Assembly (NCBI RefSeq): GCF_000745835.1
Contig: NZ_JQKB01000036.1
Span: forward strand, 1-58,026
Source: Belnapia moabensis DSM 16746
GTDB taxonomy: Bacteria; Pseudomonadota; Alphaproteobacteria; Acetobacterales; Acetobacteraceae
Direction: 5' to 3'
Length of the DNA stretch: 58,026 bases
The stretch's first letter is position 1, and each line of letters starts with the position of its first letter. Made by a program: the position numbers and the translations under genes. Below, piece by piece: positions 17,531 to 26,885 of the stretch. A model generated the notes under the pieces. It saw only the letters and a list, made by a program, of their open reading frames with translations. It was not told the DNA's origin and made no database searches.

Positions 17531-18754
17531 ATGACCATGACCCTTGCCGAGCTGCTCGCCCCGGTCACGCCCGAGCGGTTCTTCGCCGAATATTACGATC
17601 GCAAGCCGCTGCATGTGCAGGGCGGGGCGGCGAAATTCGCTCATGTCCTGTCCTGGCGGCAGATCAACCGGTTGCTGGACATGACCCATATCTGGTCGGG
17701 CCATTCGCTCCAGCTCGTCATGGACGGCACGCCGGTGCCGCCCGAGCAGTATTGCGGCCGCGCCACCAGCCGGGACAACGCCCAGGTGCTGCAGCCCGAG
17801 GCGCCGAAGGTGCAGGACTGGGTGAAGCGCGGCGCCAGCATCGTCATGAACGACGTGGACAGCCTGACGCCTGGCCTCGCGGCCGTCTCCGCCGCACTGG
17901 AAGGGGCCGGGCTCGGGAAAGCTCAAGCGAACGTCTACATCTCCTGGCGGAGCCACAAGGCCTTCCCCGCGCATTTCGACACGCATGAGGTCTGGGCGGT
18001 GCAGGTCGAGGGCGAGAAGACCTGGAACCTCTGGGAAGGCCGGGCGGAATGGCCCATCGCCCATCCCGTCTTCCGCTCCATGCCCCAGGCGCAGCACGAG
18101 CAGCAGAAGGGCCGGCTGCGCGAGAAGGTGCTGTTGCGTCCGGGCGACCTGCTCTACCTGCCGCGTGGCTGGTACCATGACGCGCTGGCCGAGGCGCCGG
18201 CCTCCGTCCACATCGCCTATGGCGTGCATGCGCCGCTCGGGATGGATCTGCTGAACATCCTGGTGGAGCGGGCGCTCTACGATCCCGAATTCCGCAAGCC
18301 CCTGCCCCGGCAGGATGGCTCGGCGGCAGCCAAATTCGCCATCACCAGCCGCGCTGGCGCACTCGGCCAGCGTTTGGCCGAACTCTGCCGGGACCCGAAG
18401 GTGATGGAGGTGCTGGAGCGCTTCGTCGCCGATTATCGCTTCCATCGCGGCGGCAACGACTTGCTCGCCGCCCGCGGGATTGCCCCGGCCAGCGAGGCGC
18501 CGGGCGCGGAGACGGATGCGCCCTCCTTCCGCGTGCTGTCGCCCGGGGCGAAGCCGGTGCGGCGCGGGGCGGAGTGGGTGCTGAAGACCGCCGGCGGCGT
18601 GCTGCCGCTCGCCGGCGCCGAGGTGGAAGCGGCCGGCTGGCTGCTCGCCCGGCCGGATGTGGCGGAGCCGGAGCTGCGTGCGGCTCATCCAGGGGTGGAT
18701 GCGGCGGCGCTGCTGGCGCGGCTGCGGGATGCGGGGCTGCTGGTCGCCGCATGA
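17531..18754 (+). CDS. JmjC/cupin-domain Fe(II)/2-oxoglutarate oxygenase (RoxA/YcfD-like)
   Basis: The 407-residue protein has a JmjC-type cupin with the iron facial triad visible as HFDTHE near residues 149-154 and the distal His in PRGWYHDA near 216. A C-terminal winged-helix-like segment follows. E. coli YcfD (RoxA) hydroxylates an arginine of ribosomal protein L16; the domain plan and the motif LLRPGDLLYLPRGWYH fit that family. The assignment to L16 hydroxylation is inference, as some members hydroxylate other targets. The ATG at 17531 is followed by an alternative ATG two codons later. The stop overlaps the next gene by 4 bases. Confidence 0.85.
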   Translation: MTMTLAELLAPVTPERFFAEYYDRKPLHVQGGAAKFAHVLSWRQINRLLDMTHIWSGHSLQLVMDGTPVPPEQYCGRATSRDNAQVLQPEAPKVQDWVKRGASIVMNDVDSLTPGLAAVSAALEGAGLGKAQANVYISWRSHKAFPAHFDTHEVWAVQVEGEKTWNLWEGRAEWPIAHPVFRSMPQAQHEQQKGRLREKVLLRPGDLLYLPRGWYHDALAEAPASVHIAYGVHAPLGMDLLNILVERALYDPEFRKPLPRQDGSAAAKFAITSRAGALGQRLAELCRDPKVMEVLERFVADYRFHRGGNDLLAARGIAPASEAPGAETDAPSFRVLSPGAKPVRRGAEWVLKTAGGVLPLAGAEVEAAGWLLARPDVAEPELRAAHPGVDAAALLARLRDAGLLVAA

Positions 18755-19188
18755 TGATCCCGCTGATCGCCGCTGCCCTGCTGCTGCCGGGCCTCGTCCT
18801 GTCCAAGGGGGCCTGGGCGCAGCCCCGTCCCTTCTCCTGCATCGGTGCCGAGCAGCTGGAGGACGACGCCTTCGCCATCCCCTTCGCCCGTGGCGCCGCC
18901 CAGCCACGGGAGGATGCGCGAAGCAACCTGGCCGCCGCCGCCGAACGGGCGAAGCGCGAGCCGGAGCGGATGCTCTGCGTGCTCGGCCATGCCGCGCCGC
19001 AGGAAGGCGGTGCGCAGGCCGGGGTGCAACTCGCCGCCAAGCGCGCCGGAGCGGTGGCCGAGGCGCTGGCCAAGCTCGGGGTGGAGCGTGACCGCATCCG
19101 CGCCGAGGCGCGCCGCGCCGCCTTCGCCCGCGGCGCCGTGCCGGAGGAGCGGAGCGTGACGGTGGTGCTGCTGCCCGCCGCGCCTTAA
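18751..19188 (+). CDS. small OmpA-like periplasmic protein
   Basis: ATG at 18751 overlaps the oxygenase stop (ATGA). The 145-residue product begins with a signal peptide (MMIPLIAAALLLPGLVLS, predicted cleavage near AWAQ). The remainder contains a stretch resembling the peptidoglycan-binding OmpA C-terminal fold: LAAKRAGAVAEALAKLGVE, then DRIRAEARR. That fold's invariant Asp and Arg are not all evident, so the assignment is tentative. The 3' end overlaps the convergent amidase gene by 4 bases. Confidence 0.65.
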   Translation: MMIPLIAAALLLPGLVLSKGAWAQPRPFSCIGAEQLEDDAFAIPFARGAAQPREDARSNLAAAAERAKREPERMLCVLGHAAPQEGGAQAGVQLAAKRAGAVAEALAKLGVERDRIRAEARRAAFARGAVPEERSVTVVLLPAAP

Positions 19189-20579
19189 CCGCCCTCCTGC
19201 CAAAGCGCCCAGGGCTCCGCCACCTCCCATTCCCGCGCCAGGGCGCAGAGCAACCCGTCCGCCCCGGGCGGGCCGACGAGCTGGAAGCCGATCGGCAGGC
19301 CGGCGGCAGAGGGCCGGCCGGGCAGGGCGAGGCCCGGCAGCCCGGCCAGGTTGGCGAAATTGGTGAAGACGGCATGGCCGCGCGGCCCGACCGCCTGGCC
19401 GTCGATGACGGGCGGCGCGACCTCCTCGGCCGGCCAGGGCAGGGCGGCGGCGGCCGGCGTCAGGATGAGGTCGAAGGCAGTGAAGAAGCCGGCCATCCGG
19501 CGGCGGAAGGCCGCGATGCCGTCGAGCGCGGCGAAGAGGGCGGCGGCGGGGAGCGCCCGACCGGCCTCGGCCATCTCCCGCAGCATCGGCGCGCTCGCCT
19601 CGCCGCCGCGGGCGGCCAGCAGCCAGGCGAGGCCGGCCTGGCCGATGGGGTTGAACAGCGCCGCCAGCATCTCCGCCTCGAAGGGCGGCGCGCCTTCCTC
19701 CACATGATGGCCGAGTTCGGCGAGGCGCGTTGCCGCGGCCGCAGTGCTGGCGGCGATCTCCGGATCGACCGGGTTGGTGCCGAAACGCGGGACGAAGAGG
19801 ATGCGCTGCCGTGCCGGCGCCACCGGCACCACGAAGGGCGGCATGGTGCGGCTCAGCGGGTCCCGTGCCTCGGGCGGGGCGAGCAGGGCCATGAGGGCGA
19901 GCAGGTCGGCGCTGGTGCGGGCAATGGGGCCGATCTGCTCAAGGTCGAGCAGGATGGCGGGCAGACCGTCGCAGCGCGGCACCCGGCCGGGCGTCGGCTT
20001 CAGCCCGACCAGCCCGGCATGCGAGGCCGGCCGGCGGATCGAGCCGCCGCCATCCGTGCCGAGCGCCAGCGGCCCGAGCCCGGCCGCGACCGCCGCCACC
20101 GCCCCGCCGGAGGAGCCGCCCGGCGTCAGCGCCGTGTTCCACGGGTTGCGGGTCGGGCCGAAGACCGCGTTGTTCGTATAGCCTTGAAGGGTGAACTCCG
20201 GGACGTTGGTCTTGCCGAGTGGCACCAGCCCGGCGGCGCGCAGCCGAGCGACCGGCAGCTCGTCCCGCTCCGGCACGGCTTCGCGGAAAAGCGGGCTGCC
20301 CCAGGTGCAGGGCAGGCCGGCCATGGCGATGTTGTCCTTCACCGTGAAGGGCACGCCATCGAGCGGCGAGAGCGGCAGGCCGGCGCGCCAGCGGGCGGTG
20401 CTCGCCATGGCGGCGGCGCGTGCGCCGGGCTCGTCGAGGGCGATGATGGCGTTGAGGCGCGGATTCAGCCGCTCGATCCGCGCCAGCACCCCGTCCAGCG
20501 CCTCTGCGGGCGACAGCCGCCCCTGGGCGAAGCGACCGGCCAGCGCCGTGGCGGAAAGCAGGGCAGGATCGTCGCTCAT
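19185..20579 (-). CDS. amidase (amidase signature family)
   Basis: The 464-residue protein carries the Ser-cisSer-Lys catalytic set of the amidase-signature family: the Lys in GVPFTVKDN near residue 81, the cis-Ser in PGGSSGGAV near 153, and the nucleophile Ser in GTDGGGSIRRPAS near 176. Members hydrolyse diverse amides (aliphatic or aryl amides, the GatA subunit). There is no GatB/GatC context, and the length suits a stand-alone amidase. The ATG at 20579 overlaps the stop of the upstream nitronate monooxygenase gene (ATGA), so the pair is likely coexpressed. Confidence 0.92.
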   Translation of the reverse strand: MSDDPALLSATALAGRFAQGRLSPAEALDGVLARIERLNPRLNAIIALDEPGARAAAMASTARWRAGLPLSPLDGVPFTVKDNIAMAGLPCTWGSPLFREAVPERDELPVARLRAAGLVPLGKTNVPEFTLQGYTNNAVFGPTRNPWNTALTPGGSSGGAVAAVAAGLGPLALGTDGGGSIRRPASHAGLVGLKPTPGRVPRCDGLPAILLDLEQIGPIARTSADLLALMALLAPPEARDPLSRTMPPFVVPVAPARQRILFVPRFGTNPVDPEIAASTAAAATRLAELGHHVEEGAPPFEAEMLAALFNPIGQAGLAWLLAARGGEASAPMLREMAEAGRALPAAALFAALDGIAAFRRRMAGFFTAFDLILTPAAAALPWPAEEVAPPVIDGQAVGPRGHAVFTNFANLAGLPGLALPGRPSAAGLPIGFQLVGPPGADGLLCALAREWEVAEPWALWQEGG

Positions 20580-21541
20580 GCCATCATCCCGCGCAGGCGG
20601 GCGAGGCCGGCCGATGCCTCCTCGGCCATGCGGGCGATGATGGCGCCGGCCGGCTCCACCCCATCGATCAGCCCGACGCATTGCCCGGCCCAGACATAGC
20701 TGTCCGCAAGGTCGCCGCCATCGGTGCCACGGGCATTGGCGGCGCCGGCGATCATGGCGATCAGCTCCTCCCTCGGGACGCCGGCGGCCTCGGCGGCGAC
20801 GATGCGCTCGGCATGGGGGCTGCGCAGCACGCGACCGGGCATGCCGAGCGTCCGCTTGATGAGCATGGTGTCGCCGGGCGCGGCGGCGGCGAGGGCATTC
20901 TTGTAATTGTCATGGGCGATGGCCTCGGCGCTGGCGACGAAGCGGGTGCCCATCTCCACCCCCTCGGCTCCCAGCGCCAGCGCCGCCAGCAGCCCGGCGC
21001 CGGTGGCGATGCCGCCCGAGGCGAGCACCGGGATCCTCACCGCCGCCACGGTGCGCGGGACCATCACCATGGTCGTCTCGTCGGAACGGCCGATATGGCC
21101 GCCGCCCTCGTAGCCGACGGTCGCCACCATGTCGGCGCCGGCGGCCTCGGCCTTCCTTGCCAGTTCGGGCCCTGCGGTCAGCACCAGGGTCTTCGCCCCC
21201 ACCTGCTCGCAGCGGCGGATGAAGGGGGCCGGATTGCCGGCGGTGAGTGCGATGATCCGCACCCCCTCCTCCAGCGCCGCCTCGAGGCCGGGGGTGATGT
21301 CGTTCCGCCCGATCGGGAAATTCACCGCAAAGGGCTTGTCGGTCAGGCTGCGGCAGCGGCGGATCTCGGCCCGGAGCGCCTCCGGCCCGTCGAGCCCGGC
21401 GGTGCTGATCTGCCCGAGCCCGCCCGCGTTGGAGACGGCGGCGGCGAGGTCAGCGAAGGCCACGCGCGCCAGCCCGCCCTGCACGATCGGGTAGCGGATG
21501 CCGAGCAGGCGGGTGACGCGGGTTTCGATGGCGTGCGACAT
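20576..21541 (-). CDS. nitronate monooxygenase (2-nitropropane dioxygenase family)
   Basis: The 321-residue FMN-dependent TIM-barrel enzyme starts MSHAIETRVTRLLGIRYPIVQGGL, the family opening. It contains VGYEGGGHIGR with the catalytic His and the phosphate-binding segment VLASGGIATGAG. The family oxidises alkyl nitronates such as propionate-3-nitronate. The frame is open upstream to 21712; the start at 21541 is set by homology. It is coupled to the amidase downstream and divergent from the VOC gene, with only 30 bases between their starts, so the two promoters must overlap or lie within the opposite gene. Confidence 0.9.
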   Translation of the reverse strand: MSHAIETRVTRLLGIRYPIVQGGLARVAFADLAAAVSNAGGLGQISTAGLDGPEALRAEIRRCRSLTDKPFAVNFPIGRNDITPGLEAALEEGVRIIALTAGNPAPFIRRCEQVGAKTLVLTAGPELARKAEAAGADMVATVGYEGGGHIGRSDETTMVMVPRTVAAVRIPVLASGGIATGAGLLAALALGAEGVEMGTRFVASAEAIAHDNYKNALAAAAPGDTMLIKRTLGMPGRVLRSPHAERIVAAEAAGVPREELIAMIAGAANARGTDGGDLADSYVWAGQCVGLIDGVEPAGAIIARMAEEASAGLARLRGMMA

Positions 21542-21571
21542 GGTGCCCCTGGGTTGGAGGAATTCGCGGTC

Positions 21572-22411
21572 ATGCTGACGCATCTGGGCGGGATCGACCA
21601 TGCCGTGGTGCTGGTGCGGAACCTGGACGCCGCGGCGGCCGGCTTCGCCCGGCTCGGCTTCACCCTGGCGCCGCGGGGGACGCATTCGCCGGAGATGGGC
21701 ACCGGCAACCACTGCATCATGCTGCGGACCGACTATGTGGAACTGCTCGGCGTGCTGGCGCCAACCGAGCGGAATATCCGCTGGCGCGAGGCGCTGGCCG
21801 AGCGCGAGGGCATTTCCAACATCGTGCTCCGGGCGCGGGATGCCGAGGCGGGCGCGGCCGAGCTAGCGGCGCGCGGCGTCGCCACCCTGCCGGTGCAAGG
21901 CTTCGGCCGGCCCGTCACCATGCCGGATGGCGGGGCGGCGGAGGCGCGCTTCCGCATCTTCCACCTGGCCGAAGCCCCTGCCCCGGGACTCAACCTCTTC
22001 GCCTGCGAGCATCTGACGCCGGAGGCCACTTGGGTCCCCGGGCTGATGGAGCACCCGAACACCGCCGAGGCCCTGGCCGGGATCGAGGTGCTGGCGGCCG
22101 ACCCGGCCTCGGCGGCGAAGGCGATGGGGCGGGTGCTGGACCGCGCGCCGGAGGCCGAGGCGGACGGGGCGATGCGGGTGGAGACCGGGGCGGCGCCGCT
22201 GGTTTTCCTCACCGGGCTGCAGCTCGCCGGACGCTACCCTGGCCTGGACCTCAGCGGCCTGCCGCCGGAGGGGCCGGCGACGCTGGCCGTCCGGGTCGCC
22301 AACCCCTCCGCCGCCGTGCGCTGCGCCGCAGGCCTGGGGGCGATGGAGGGGCGGTTCGGCCTGGCCGTGCCTCCTCGGGCGGCGCATGGGCTGATCCTCG
22401 CCTTCCGGTGA
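21572..22411 (+). CDS. VOC-superfamily glyoxalase-like protein
   Basis: The 279-residue protein opens with MLTHLGGIDHAVVLVRNLDAA, a typical vicinal-oxygen-chelate beginning with a metal-ligand His, and contains a further repeated module (RARDAEAGAAELAARGV; FHLAEAPAPGLNLFACEH). It matches the glyoxalase-like domain proteins of proteobacteria. The frame is open far upstream, but GGAGG about 13 bases before the ATG at 21572 and the conserved start fix the 5' end. The substrate is unknown. It is the divergent partner of the nitronate monooxygenase. Confidence 0.85.
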   Translation: MLTHLGGIDHAVVLVRNLDAAAAGFARLGFTLAPRGTHSPEMGTGNHCIMLRTDYVELLGVLAPTERNIRWREALAEREGISNIVLRARDAEAGAAELAARGVATLPVQGFGRPVTMPDGGAAEARFRIFHLAEAPAPGLNLFACEHLTPEATWVPGLMEHPNTAEALAGIEVLAADPASAAKAMGRVLDRAPEAEADGAMRVETGAAPLVFLTGLQLAGRYPGLDLSGLPPEGPATLAVRVANPSAAVRCAAGLGAMEGRFGLAVPPRAAHGLILAFR

Positions 22412-22432
22412 GGCAGGCGCGGGCGATCCTGC

Positions 22433-22461
22433 TTGCCCAACCGGTAGGCGGCTATCATTAT
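22433..22461 (+). promoter_or_regulatory. candidate promoter of the monooxygenase gene
   Basis: The 102-base gap after the VOC gene contains TTGCCC at 22433-22438, a 17-base spacer and CATTAT at 22456-22461, in a locally AT-rich run. This would place a start of transcription about 45 bases before the ATG at 22514. It is a consensus match only. Confidence 0.3.
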
Positions 22462-22513
22462 CGGTATATCAGGCGCCCGCCAGACGGCGCCCCAGCCAAG
22501 GATCACAGGGACG

Positions 22514-24016
22514 ATGTCCGAAGCCGCGACCCTCGAAAGGCCATCCCCACAGCAGGCGGAGCATGTCGATGTGCTGATCGTCGGCGCTGGCATCTCAGGC
22601 GTCGGTGGCGCCTATCACCTGAAGACGCAATGCCCCGGCACCAGCTTCGCCGTGCTGGAGGCGGCCGAGACCTTCGGCGGCACCTGGTGGACGCACAAAT
22701 ATCCCGGCATCCGCTCCGACAGCGACCTCCACACCTTCGGCTACCGCTTCAAGCCCTGGACCGGCACGCCCATCGCCACGGCGGAGGAGATCCGCAAGTA
22801 CATGGGCGAGGTGATCGAGGAGAACGGGCTGGACCGCCACATCCGTTACAACCACCGCATCCATTCCGCCCGCTGGTCGAGCGCCGACAACCTCTGGACC
22901 ATCGAGGCGACGCGCAGCGACACCGGCGAGGCGGTGCGGATCACCGCCGGCTTCCTCTGGATGTGCCAGGGCTACTACCGCCACAACGACGGCTACATGC
23001 CGGACTGGGCGGGCAAGGAGCGCTTCCGCGGCCAGCTCGTCCATTCCGAGAATTGGCCGGAAGACCTCGACTATGCCGGCAAGCGCGTCATCGTCATCGG
23101 CTCCGGCGCCTCGGCGGCGACCATCGTGCCGGCCATGGCGGGCAAGGCCGCGCATGTGACGATGCTGCAGCGCACGCCCACCTATTTCCGTACCGGCCGC
23201 AATGCCATCGAGCTGGCGGAGGAGCTGCGCAAGCTTCAGGTGGACGAGAGCTGGATCCACGAGATCGTCCGCCGCAAGATCCTGCTGGAGCAGACCGTCT
23301 TCACCGAGCGCTGCTTCGCCGAGCCGGAGAAGGTGAAGGCGGAGATGCTGGCCAATCTCCGCTCCATTCTCGGGCCGGACTACGACTTGGATACGCATTT
23401 CACCCCGAACTACCGGCCATGGCGGCAGCGCATCGCCTTCGTGCCCGATGCCGACCTGTTCCAGGCGGTGGCACGCGGCGAGGCCTCGGTCGTCACCGAC
23501 GAGATCGAGCATTTCGACGAGACGGGCATCCAGCTCAAATCCGGCCAGCACCTGGAGGCGGACATCATCGTCGCCGCCACCGGCTTCCACCTCAACGTGC
23601 TGGGCGACATCGCCTTCGAGATCGACGGCAAGCCGCTCGCCTTCCACGAGACCGTCACCTATCGCGGGATGATGTTCACCGGCATCCCCAACATGGCCTG
23701 GGTCTTCGGCTATTTCCGCGCGAGTTGGACGCTGCGGGCCGACCTCGTCGGCGACTTCGTCTGCCGGCTGCTGAAATACATGGAGGCGAAGGGGGCGAAG
23801 CGCGTCGAGGTGGCGCTGCGGCCGGAGGACCGCGACATGCCCATCCTCCCCTGGATCGACCCGGAGAACTTCAACCCGGGCTACCTGATGCGGGGGATGC
23901 ATCTGCTGCCGAAGCGCGGCGACAAGCCGGAATGGCAGCACACCCAGGACTACTGGTCGGAGAAGGACGCCTTCGCCGCCATCGACCTGAACGACGCCGC
24001 CTTCGTCTATCGCTGA
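22514..24016 (+). CDS. Baeyer-Villiger-type flavin monooxygenase
   Basis: The 500-residue protein has an FAD-binding Rossmann motif (VLIVGAGISGVGG, residues 20-32), the type I BVMO fingerprint FRGQLVHSENWP at about 172-183 (consensus FxGxxxHxxxWP) and an NADPH-binding motif (VIVIGSGASAAT, about 192-203). Such enzymes insert oxygen next to a ketone to form esters or lactones, or oxidise heteroatoms. The substrate cannot be deduced. It is preceded by a plausible promoter and followed after 11 bases by a Yip1-domain membrane protein, possibly cotranscribed. No acyl hydrolase or short-chain dehydrogenase sits directly beside it. Confidence 0.9.
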   Translation: MSEAATLERPSPQQAEHVDVLIVGAGISGVGGAYHLKTQCPGTSFAVLEAAETFGGTWWTHKYPGIRSDSDLHTFGYRFKPWTGTPIATAEEIRKYMGEVIEENGLDRHIRYNHRIHSARWSSADNLWTIEATRSDTGEAVRITAGFLWMCQGYYRHNDGYMPDWAGKERFRGQLVHSENWPEDLDYAGKRVIVIGSGASAATIVPAMAGKAAHVTMLQRTPTYFRTGRNAIELAEELRKLQVDESWIHEIVRRKILLEQTVFTERCFAEPEKVKAEMLANLRSILGPDYDLDTHFTPNYRPWRQRIAFVPDADLFQAVARGEASVVTDEIEHFDETGIQLKSGQHLEADIIVAATGFHLNVLGDIAFEIDGKPLAFHETVTYRGMMFTGIPNMAWVFGYFRASWTLRADLVGDFVCRLLKYMEAKGAKRVEVALRPEDRDMPILPWIDPENFNPGYLMRGMHLLPKRGDKPEWQHTQDYWSEKDAFAAIDLNDAAFVYR

Positions 24017-24027
24017 ACGGAGATCCC

Positions 24028-24597
24028 ATGGCGCTTCTCGACCGGGTGAAGGCCCTGCTCCAGCGACCCGAGCAGGAATGGCGGGTGATCGCGTCCGAGC
24101 CTGCGGATACGCAGAGCCTCTTCACCGGCTATGCCGTGCCGCTCTCCGCCCTGCCGGCGGTGGCGGGCTTCATAGGCTCGGCGATCTTCGCTGGCTATCT
24201 GGGCAGCGTGCTCGGGGCGCCGGTCGGCGTGTTCCGGCTGCTGATCAATGCCGTGCTGGGCTATCTGCTTGGGCTGTTCGGCCTGTGGCTCTGGGGCAAG
24301 GTGGTGCAGGCGCTCTCGCCCCGCTTCGGCGGAGTGGGGGACGAGGTCTCGGCGATGAAGCTCGCCGTCCATACCCCGACGGCAGCCTGGATCGCCGGCA
24401 TCTTCGCCATCATCCCGCCGCTGGCGATCCTCGGGGTGCTCGGCCTCTACAGCCTCTACACCTTCTACAAAGGCGCGCCGATCGTACTGCGCATGCCCCA
24501 GGACCGGGTGATGGGCTTCACCCTGGCCGCGGTGGTGGTCGGGATCGCGGTGAATATCCTGGTCGTGATGGTGGCCGGGCTGGCGATCAGCCTGTAG
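24028..24597 (+). CDS. Yip1-domain membrane protein
   Basis: The 189-residue protein starts MALLDRVKALLQRPEQEWRV, the usual opening of bacterial Yip1-family proteins. It has about five hydrophobic helices (near 33-53, 67-90, 115-135, 137-150 and 165-187). The function is unknown in bacteria. It begins 11 bases after the monooxygenase stop and overlaps the small minus-strand ORF downstream by 11 bases. Confidence 0.8.
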   Translation: MALLDRVKALLQRPEQEWRVIASEPADTQSLFTGYAVPLSALPAVAGFIGSAIFAGYLGSVLGAPVGVFRLLINAVLGYLLGLFGLWLWGKVVQALSPRFGGVGDEVSAMKLAVHTPTAAWIAGIFAIIPPLAILGVLGLYSLYTFYKGAPIVLRMPQDRVMGFTLAAVVVGIAVNILVVMVAGLAISL

Positions 24598-24775
24598 CCG
24601 GGCCACCGGCGGACCAGAGCGAGCCGCTGGTCAGCCAGGCATAGAAATCGACGGGCGGGGTCGCGCGCGGCTGGACCAGCGGGGCCGGCTCCGCGGCCCG
24701 GCCGCGCTCCTCGGTGTGGATGGCCTCAAGCCGGGCACGGATGGCGGCGAAATCCTCGGCGATGGGCGTAGTCAC
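24587..24775 (-). CDS. small hypothetical protein (62 aa)
   Basis: GTG at 24775, with GAGGA about 9 bases upstream, opens 62 codons. The product (MTTPIAEDFAAIRARLEAIH at its start) has an amphipathic N-terminal helix, a Pro/Ala-rich middle and a tryptophan-containing tail. It shows no recognised domain. The 3' end overlaps the Yip1 gene by 11 bases. Support is moderate: a plausible ribosome-binding site and its own place in an otherwise empty gap before typA. Confidence 0.4.
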   Translation of the reverse strand: MTTPIAEDFAAIRARLEAIHTEERGRAAEPAPLVQPRATPPVDFYAWLTSGSLWSAGGPATG

Positions 24776-24854
24776 GGGCAGGCGTCCTCGGTCCGGATCA
24801 GGAAGGTTCCGGCATCATGACGCCGAAGCCTTCCCGAATCATGGACGAAGTGCC

Positions 24855-26684
24855 TTACGCCGCCTCGCTGTCGGCGCGGCGGGCGTGCTTCTTGCGCTCG
24901 TGCGGGTCGAGGTAGCGCTTGCGGAGACGGATGGCGGAAGGCGTCACCTCCACCAGCTCGTCGTCCTCGATATAGGCGATGGCCTGCTCGAGGCTCATCC
25001 GCCGCGGCGGGATCAGCAGCAGCGCCTCATCCTTGCCGGCGGCGCGGATGTTGGTGAGCTTCTTCTCCTTAATCGGGTTCACGTCCAGGTCGTTGTCCCG
25101 GCTGTGCTCGCCGAGGATCATGCCGACATAGACCTTGACGCCCGGGTCGACGAAGAGCGTGCCGCGCTCCTGCAGGTAGAACAGCGCGTACTGGATCGCC
25201 TCGCCGTCGGAGTTGGAGATCAGCGAGCCGTTGCGCCGCCCCTCGATCGGCCCCGCCCAGGGGAAGTAGCCGAGGAAAAGCCGGTTCATCATGCCCGTGC
25301 CGCGCGTGTCGGTCATGAACTCGCCGTGGTAGCCGATGAGGCCGCGCGAGGGGATGTGGAAGGTCAGCCGGACCTTGCCGCCGCCCGAGGGCCGCATGTC
25401 CTGCATCTGGCCCTTCCGCATCGACATCTTCTCGACGACGACGCCGGAATAGGCCTCGTCCACGTCGATCAGCGCCTCCTCGAAGGGCTCCTCGCGCTCG
25501 CCCGTCTCCGGGTTGTCGCGGGTGAGGACGCGGGGACGGCCGATAGTCAGCTCGAAGCCCTCGCGCCGCATCTGCTCGATCAGCACGCCGAGCTGGAGCT
25601 CGCCGCGGCCGGCCACCTCGAAGGCGTCCACCTCCTCGCTGACCTTGACGCGGATGGCGACGTTGCCTTCCGTCTCCTTGAAGAGCCGGTCGCGGATCTG
25701 CCGCGACGTCACCTTCTTGCCCTCGCGGCCGCCGAGCGGACCGTCATTGATGCGGAAGGTCATGGCCAGCGTCGGCGGATCGACCGGGATGGCGGGCAGC
25801 GGCTCCGTCACCTCGGGCGAGGCGATGGTGTCGGGAATCGTCGCATCCGAAAGGCCGGCAATGGCGATGATGTCGCCCGCCTGGACCTCCTCGACCGGCA
25901 CGCGGTCGAGGCCGGAGAAGGTCATCAGCTTGGTCAGCCGGCCGCTCTCGACCACGGTGCCGTCCTGGCGCAGCACGCGGACGGGCATGTTGACCCGGGC
26001 GGTGCCCTGCTCAACGCGGCCGGTCAGGATGCGGCCGAGGAAGTTGTCACTCTCGAGGATCGAGGCGTTCATGGCGAAGGGCTTCTCGAGATCGACCTTC
26101 GGCGCCGGGACATGGCTCAGGATCAGGTCGAACATCGGCGAGAGGTCCTTGCGGGCCCCTTCCAGCTCGAGATCGGCCCAGCCCTGGCGGCCGGAGGCGA
26201 AGAGGGTGTGGAAGTCGAGCTGCTCGTCCGTCGCACCGAGGGCGGCGAAGAGGTCGAAGACCTCGTTGTGCACCTCGTCCGGGCGCGCGTCCTGCCGGTC
26301 CACCTTGTTGATGACGACGATCGGGCGGAGGCCGCGCGCCAGCGCCTTGGTGAGGACGAACTTGGTCTGCGGCAGCGGCCCCTCGGCGGCGTCGCAGAGG
26401 ACGATCGCGCCATCGACCATGGAGAGGATGCGCTCCACCTCGCCGCCGAAATCGGCGTGGCCCGGGGTGTCGACGATGTTGATCTTGACGCCCTTCCACT
26501 CGACGGCGGTGGACTTGGCGAGGATGGTGATGCCGCGCTCGCGCTCCAGGTCGTTGCGGTCGAGCGCGCGCTCGGCGACGGCCTGGTTGGCGCGGAAAGC
26601 GCCGGCCTGCTTCAGCAGATTGTCCACCAGGGTCGTCTTGCCATGGTCGACATGCGCGATGATCGCGACGTTACGGATTTCCAT
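24855..26684 (-). CDS. typA: ribosome-associated translational GTPase TypA/BipA
   Basis: The 609-residue protein has the translational GTPase core: G1 AHVDHGKTT at residues 10-18, G3 DTPGHADFGGE, and G4 NKVDR. EF-G-like domains and the TypA-specific C-terminal domain follow (GLIGYHGEFMTD, NGSLISNSDGEAIQYAL). TypA binds the 70S ribosome and aids growth under stress and large-subunit assembly. Length fits E. coli BipA (607 aa). The ATG at 26684 is preceded by AAGG. It stands alone between the small ORF and the terminator near 26850. Confidence 0.96.
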   Translation of the reverse strand: MEIRNVAIIAHVDHGKTTLVDNLLKQAGAFRANQAVAERALDRNDLERERGITILAKSTAVEWKGVKINIVDTPGHADFGGEVERILSMVDGAIVLCDAAEGPLPQTKFVLTKALARGLRPIVVINKVDRQDARPDEVHNEVFDLFAALGATDEQLDFHTLFASGRQGWADLELEGARKDLSPMFDLILSHVPAPKVDLEKPFAMNASILESDNFLGRILTGRVEQGTARVNMPVRVLRQDGTVVESGRLTKLMTFSGLDRVPVEEVQAGDIIAIAGLSDATIPDTIASPEVTEPLPAIPVDPPTLAMTFRINDGPLGGREGKKVTSRQIRDRLFKETEGNVAIRVKVSEEVDAFEVAGRGELQLGVLIEQMRREGFELTIGRPRVLTRDNPETGEREEPFEEALIDVDEAYSGVVVEKMSMRKGQMQDMRPSGGGKVRLTFHIPSRGLIGYHGEFMTDTRGTGMMNRLFLGYFPWAGPIEGRRNGSLISNSDGEAIQYALFYLQERGTLFVDPGVKVYVGMILGEHSRDNDLDVNPIKEKKLTNIRAAGKDEALLLIPPRRMSLEQAIAYIEDDELVEVTPSAIRLRKRYLDPHERKKHARRADSEAA

Positions 26685-26843
26685 TGCGGGGCCTTAATTC
26701 CGGTGCCGCCGCAACGCAAAGCGAAGCCCAACCTCGGCAGCCGGATGCGGCTGGGGGTCGGGCAGAGCAGGCTGGCGGCTTGTTGCGGCGCAACACATAG
26801 GGCTTTGCTGCGCAAAAAGCGAGGGCCGAGTGTGGAAAAGGCG

Positions 26844-26871
26844 GACGGGAGGGGAAACGCCCCCTCCCGTC
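26844..26871 (-). terminator. rho-independent-type hairpin terminator
   Basis: Perfect 11-bp arms (26844-26854 and 26861-26871) enclose a 6-base loop, 14 bases beyond the stop of the minus-strand exported-protein gene. Read on the minus strand the hairpin is followed by CGCCTTTTCC, a modest U-tract. It separates that gene from typA. Confidence 0.65.
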
Positions 26872-26885
26872 TTCGTCATTCGCTC

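Noticed and set aside
13099-17988. A plus-strand 1629-codon open frame across the whole gdh gene
   Set aside because: It is antisense to a clear NAD-glutamate dehydrogenase. High GC3 makes long shadow frames common, and the translation is low-complexity Gly/Arg/Ala/His-rich with no domain.
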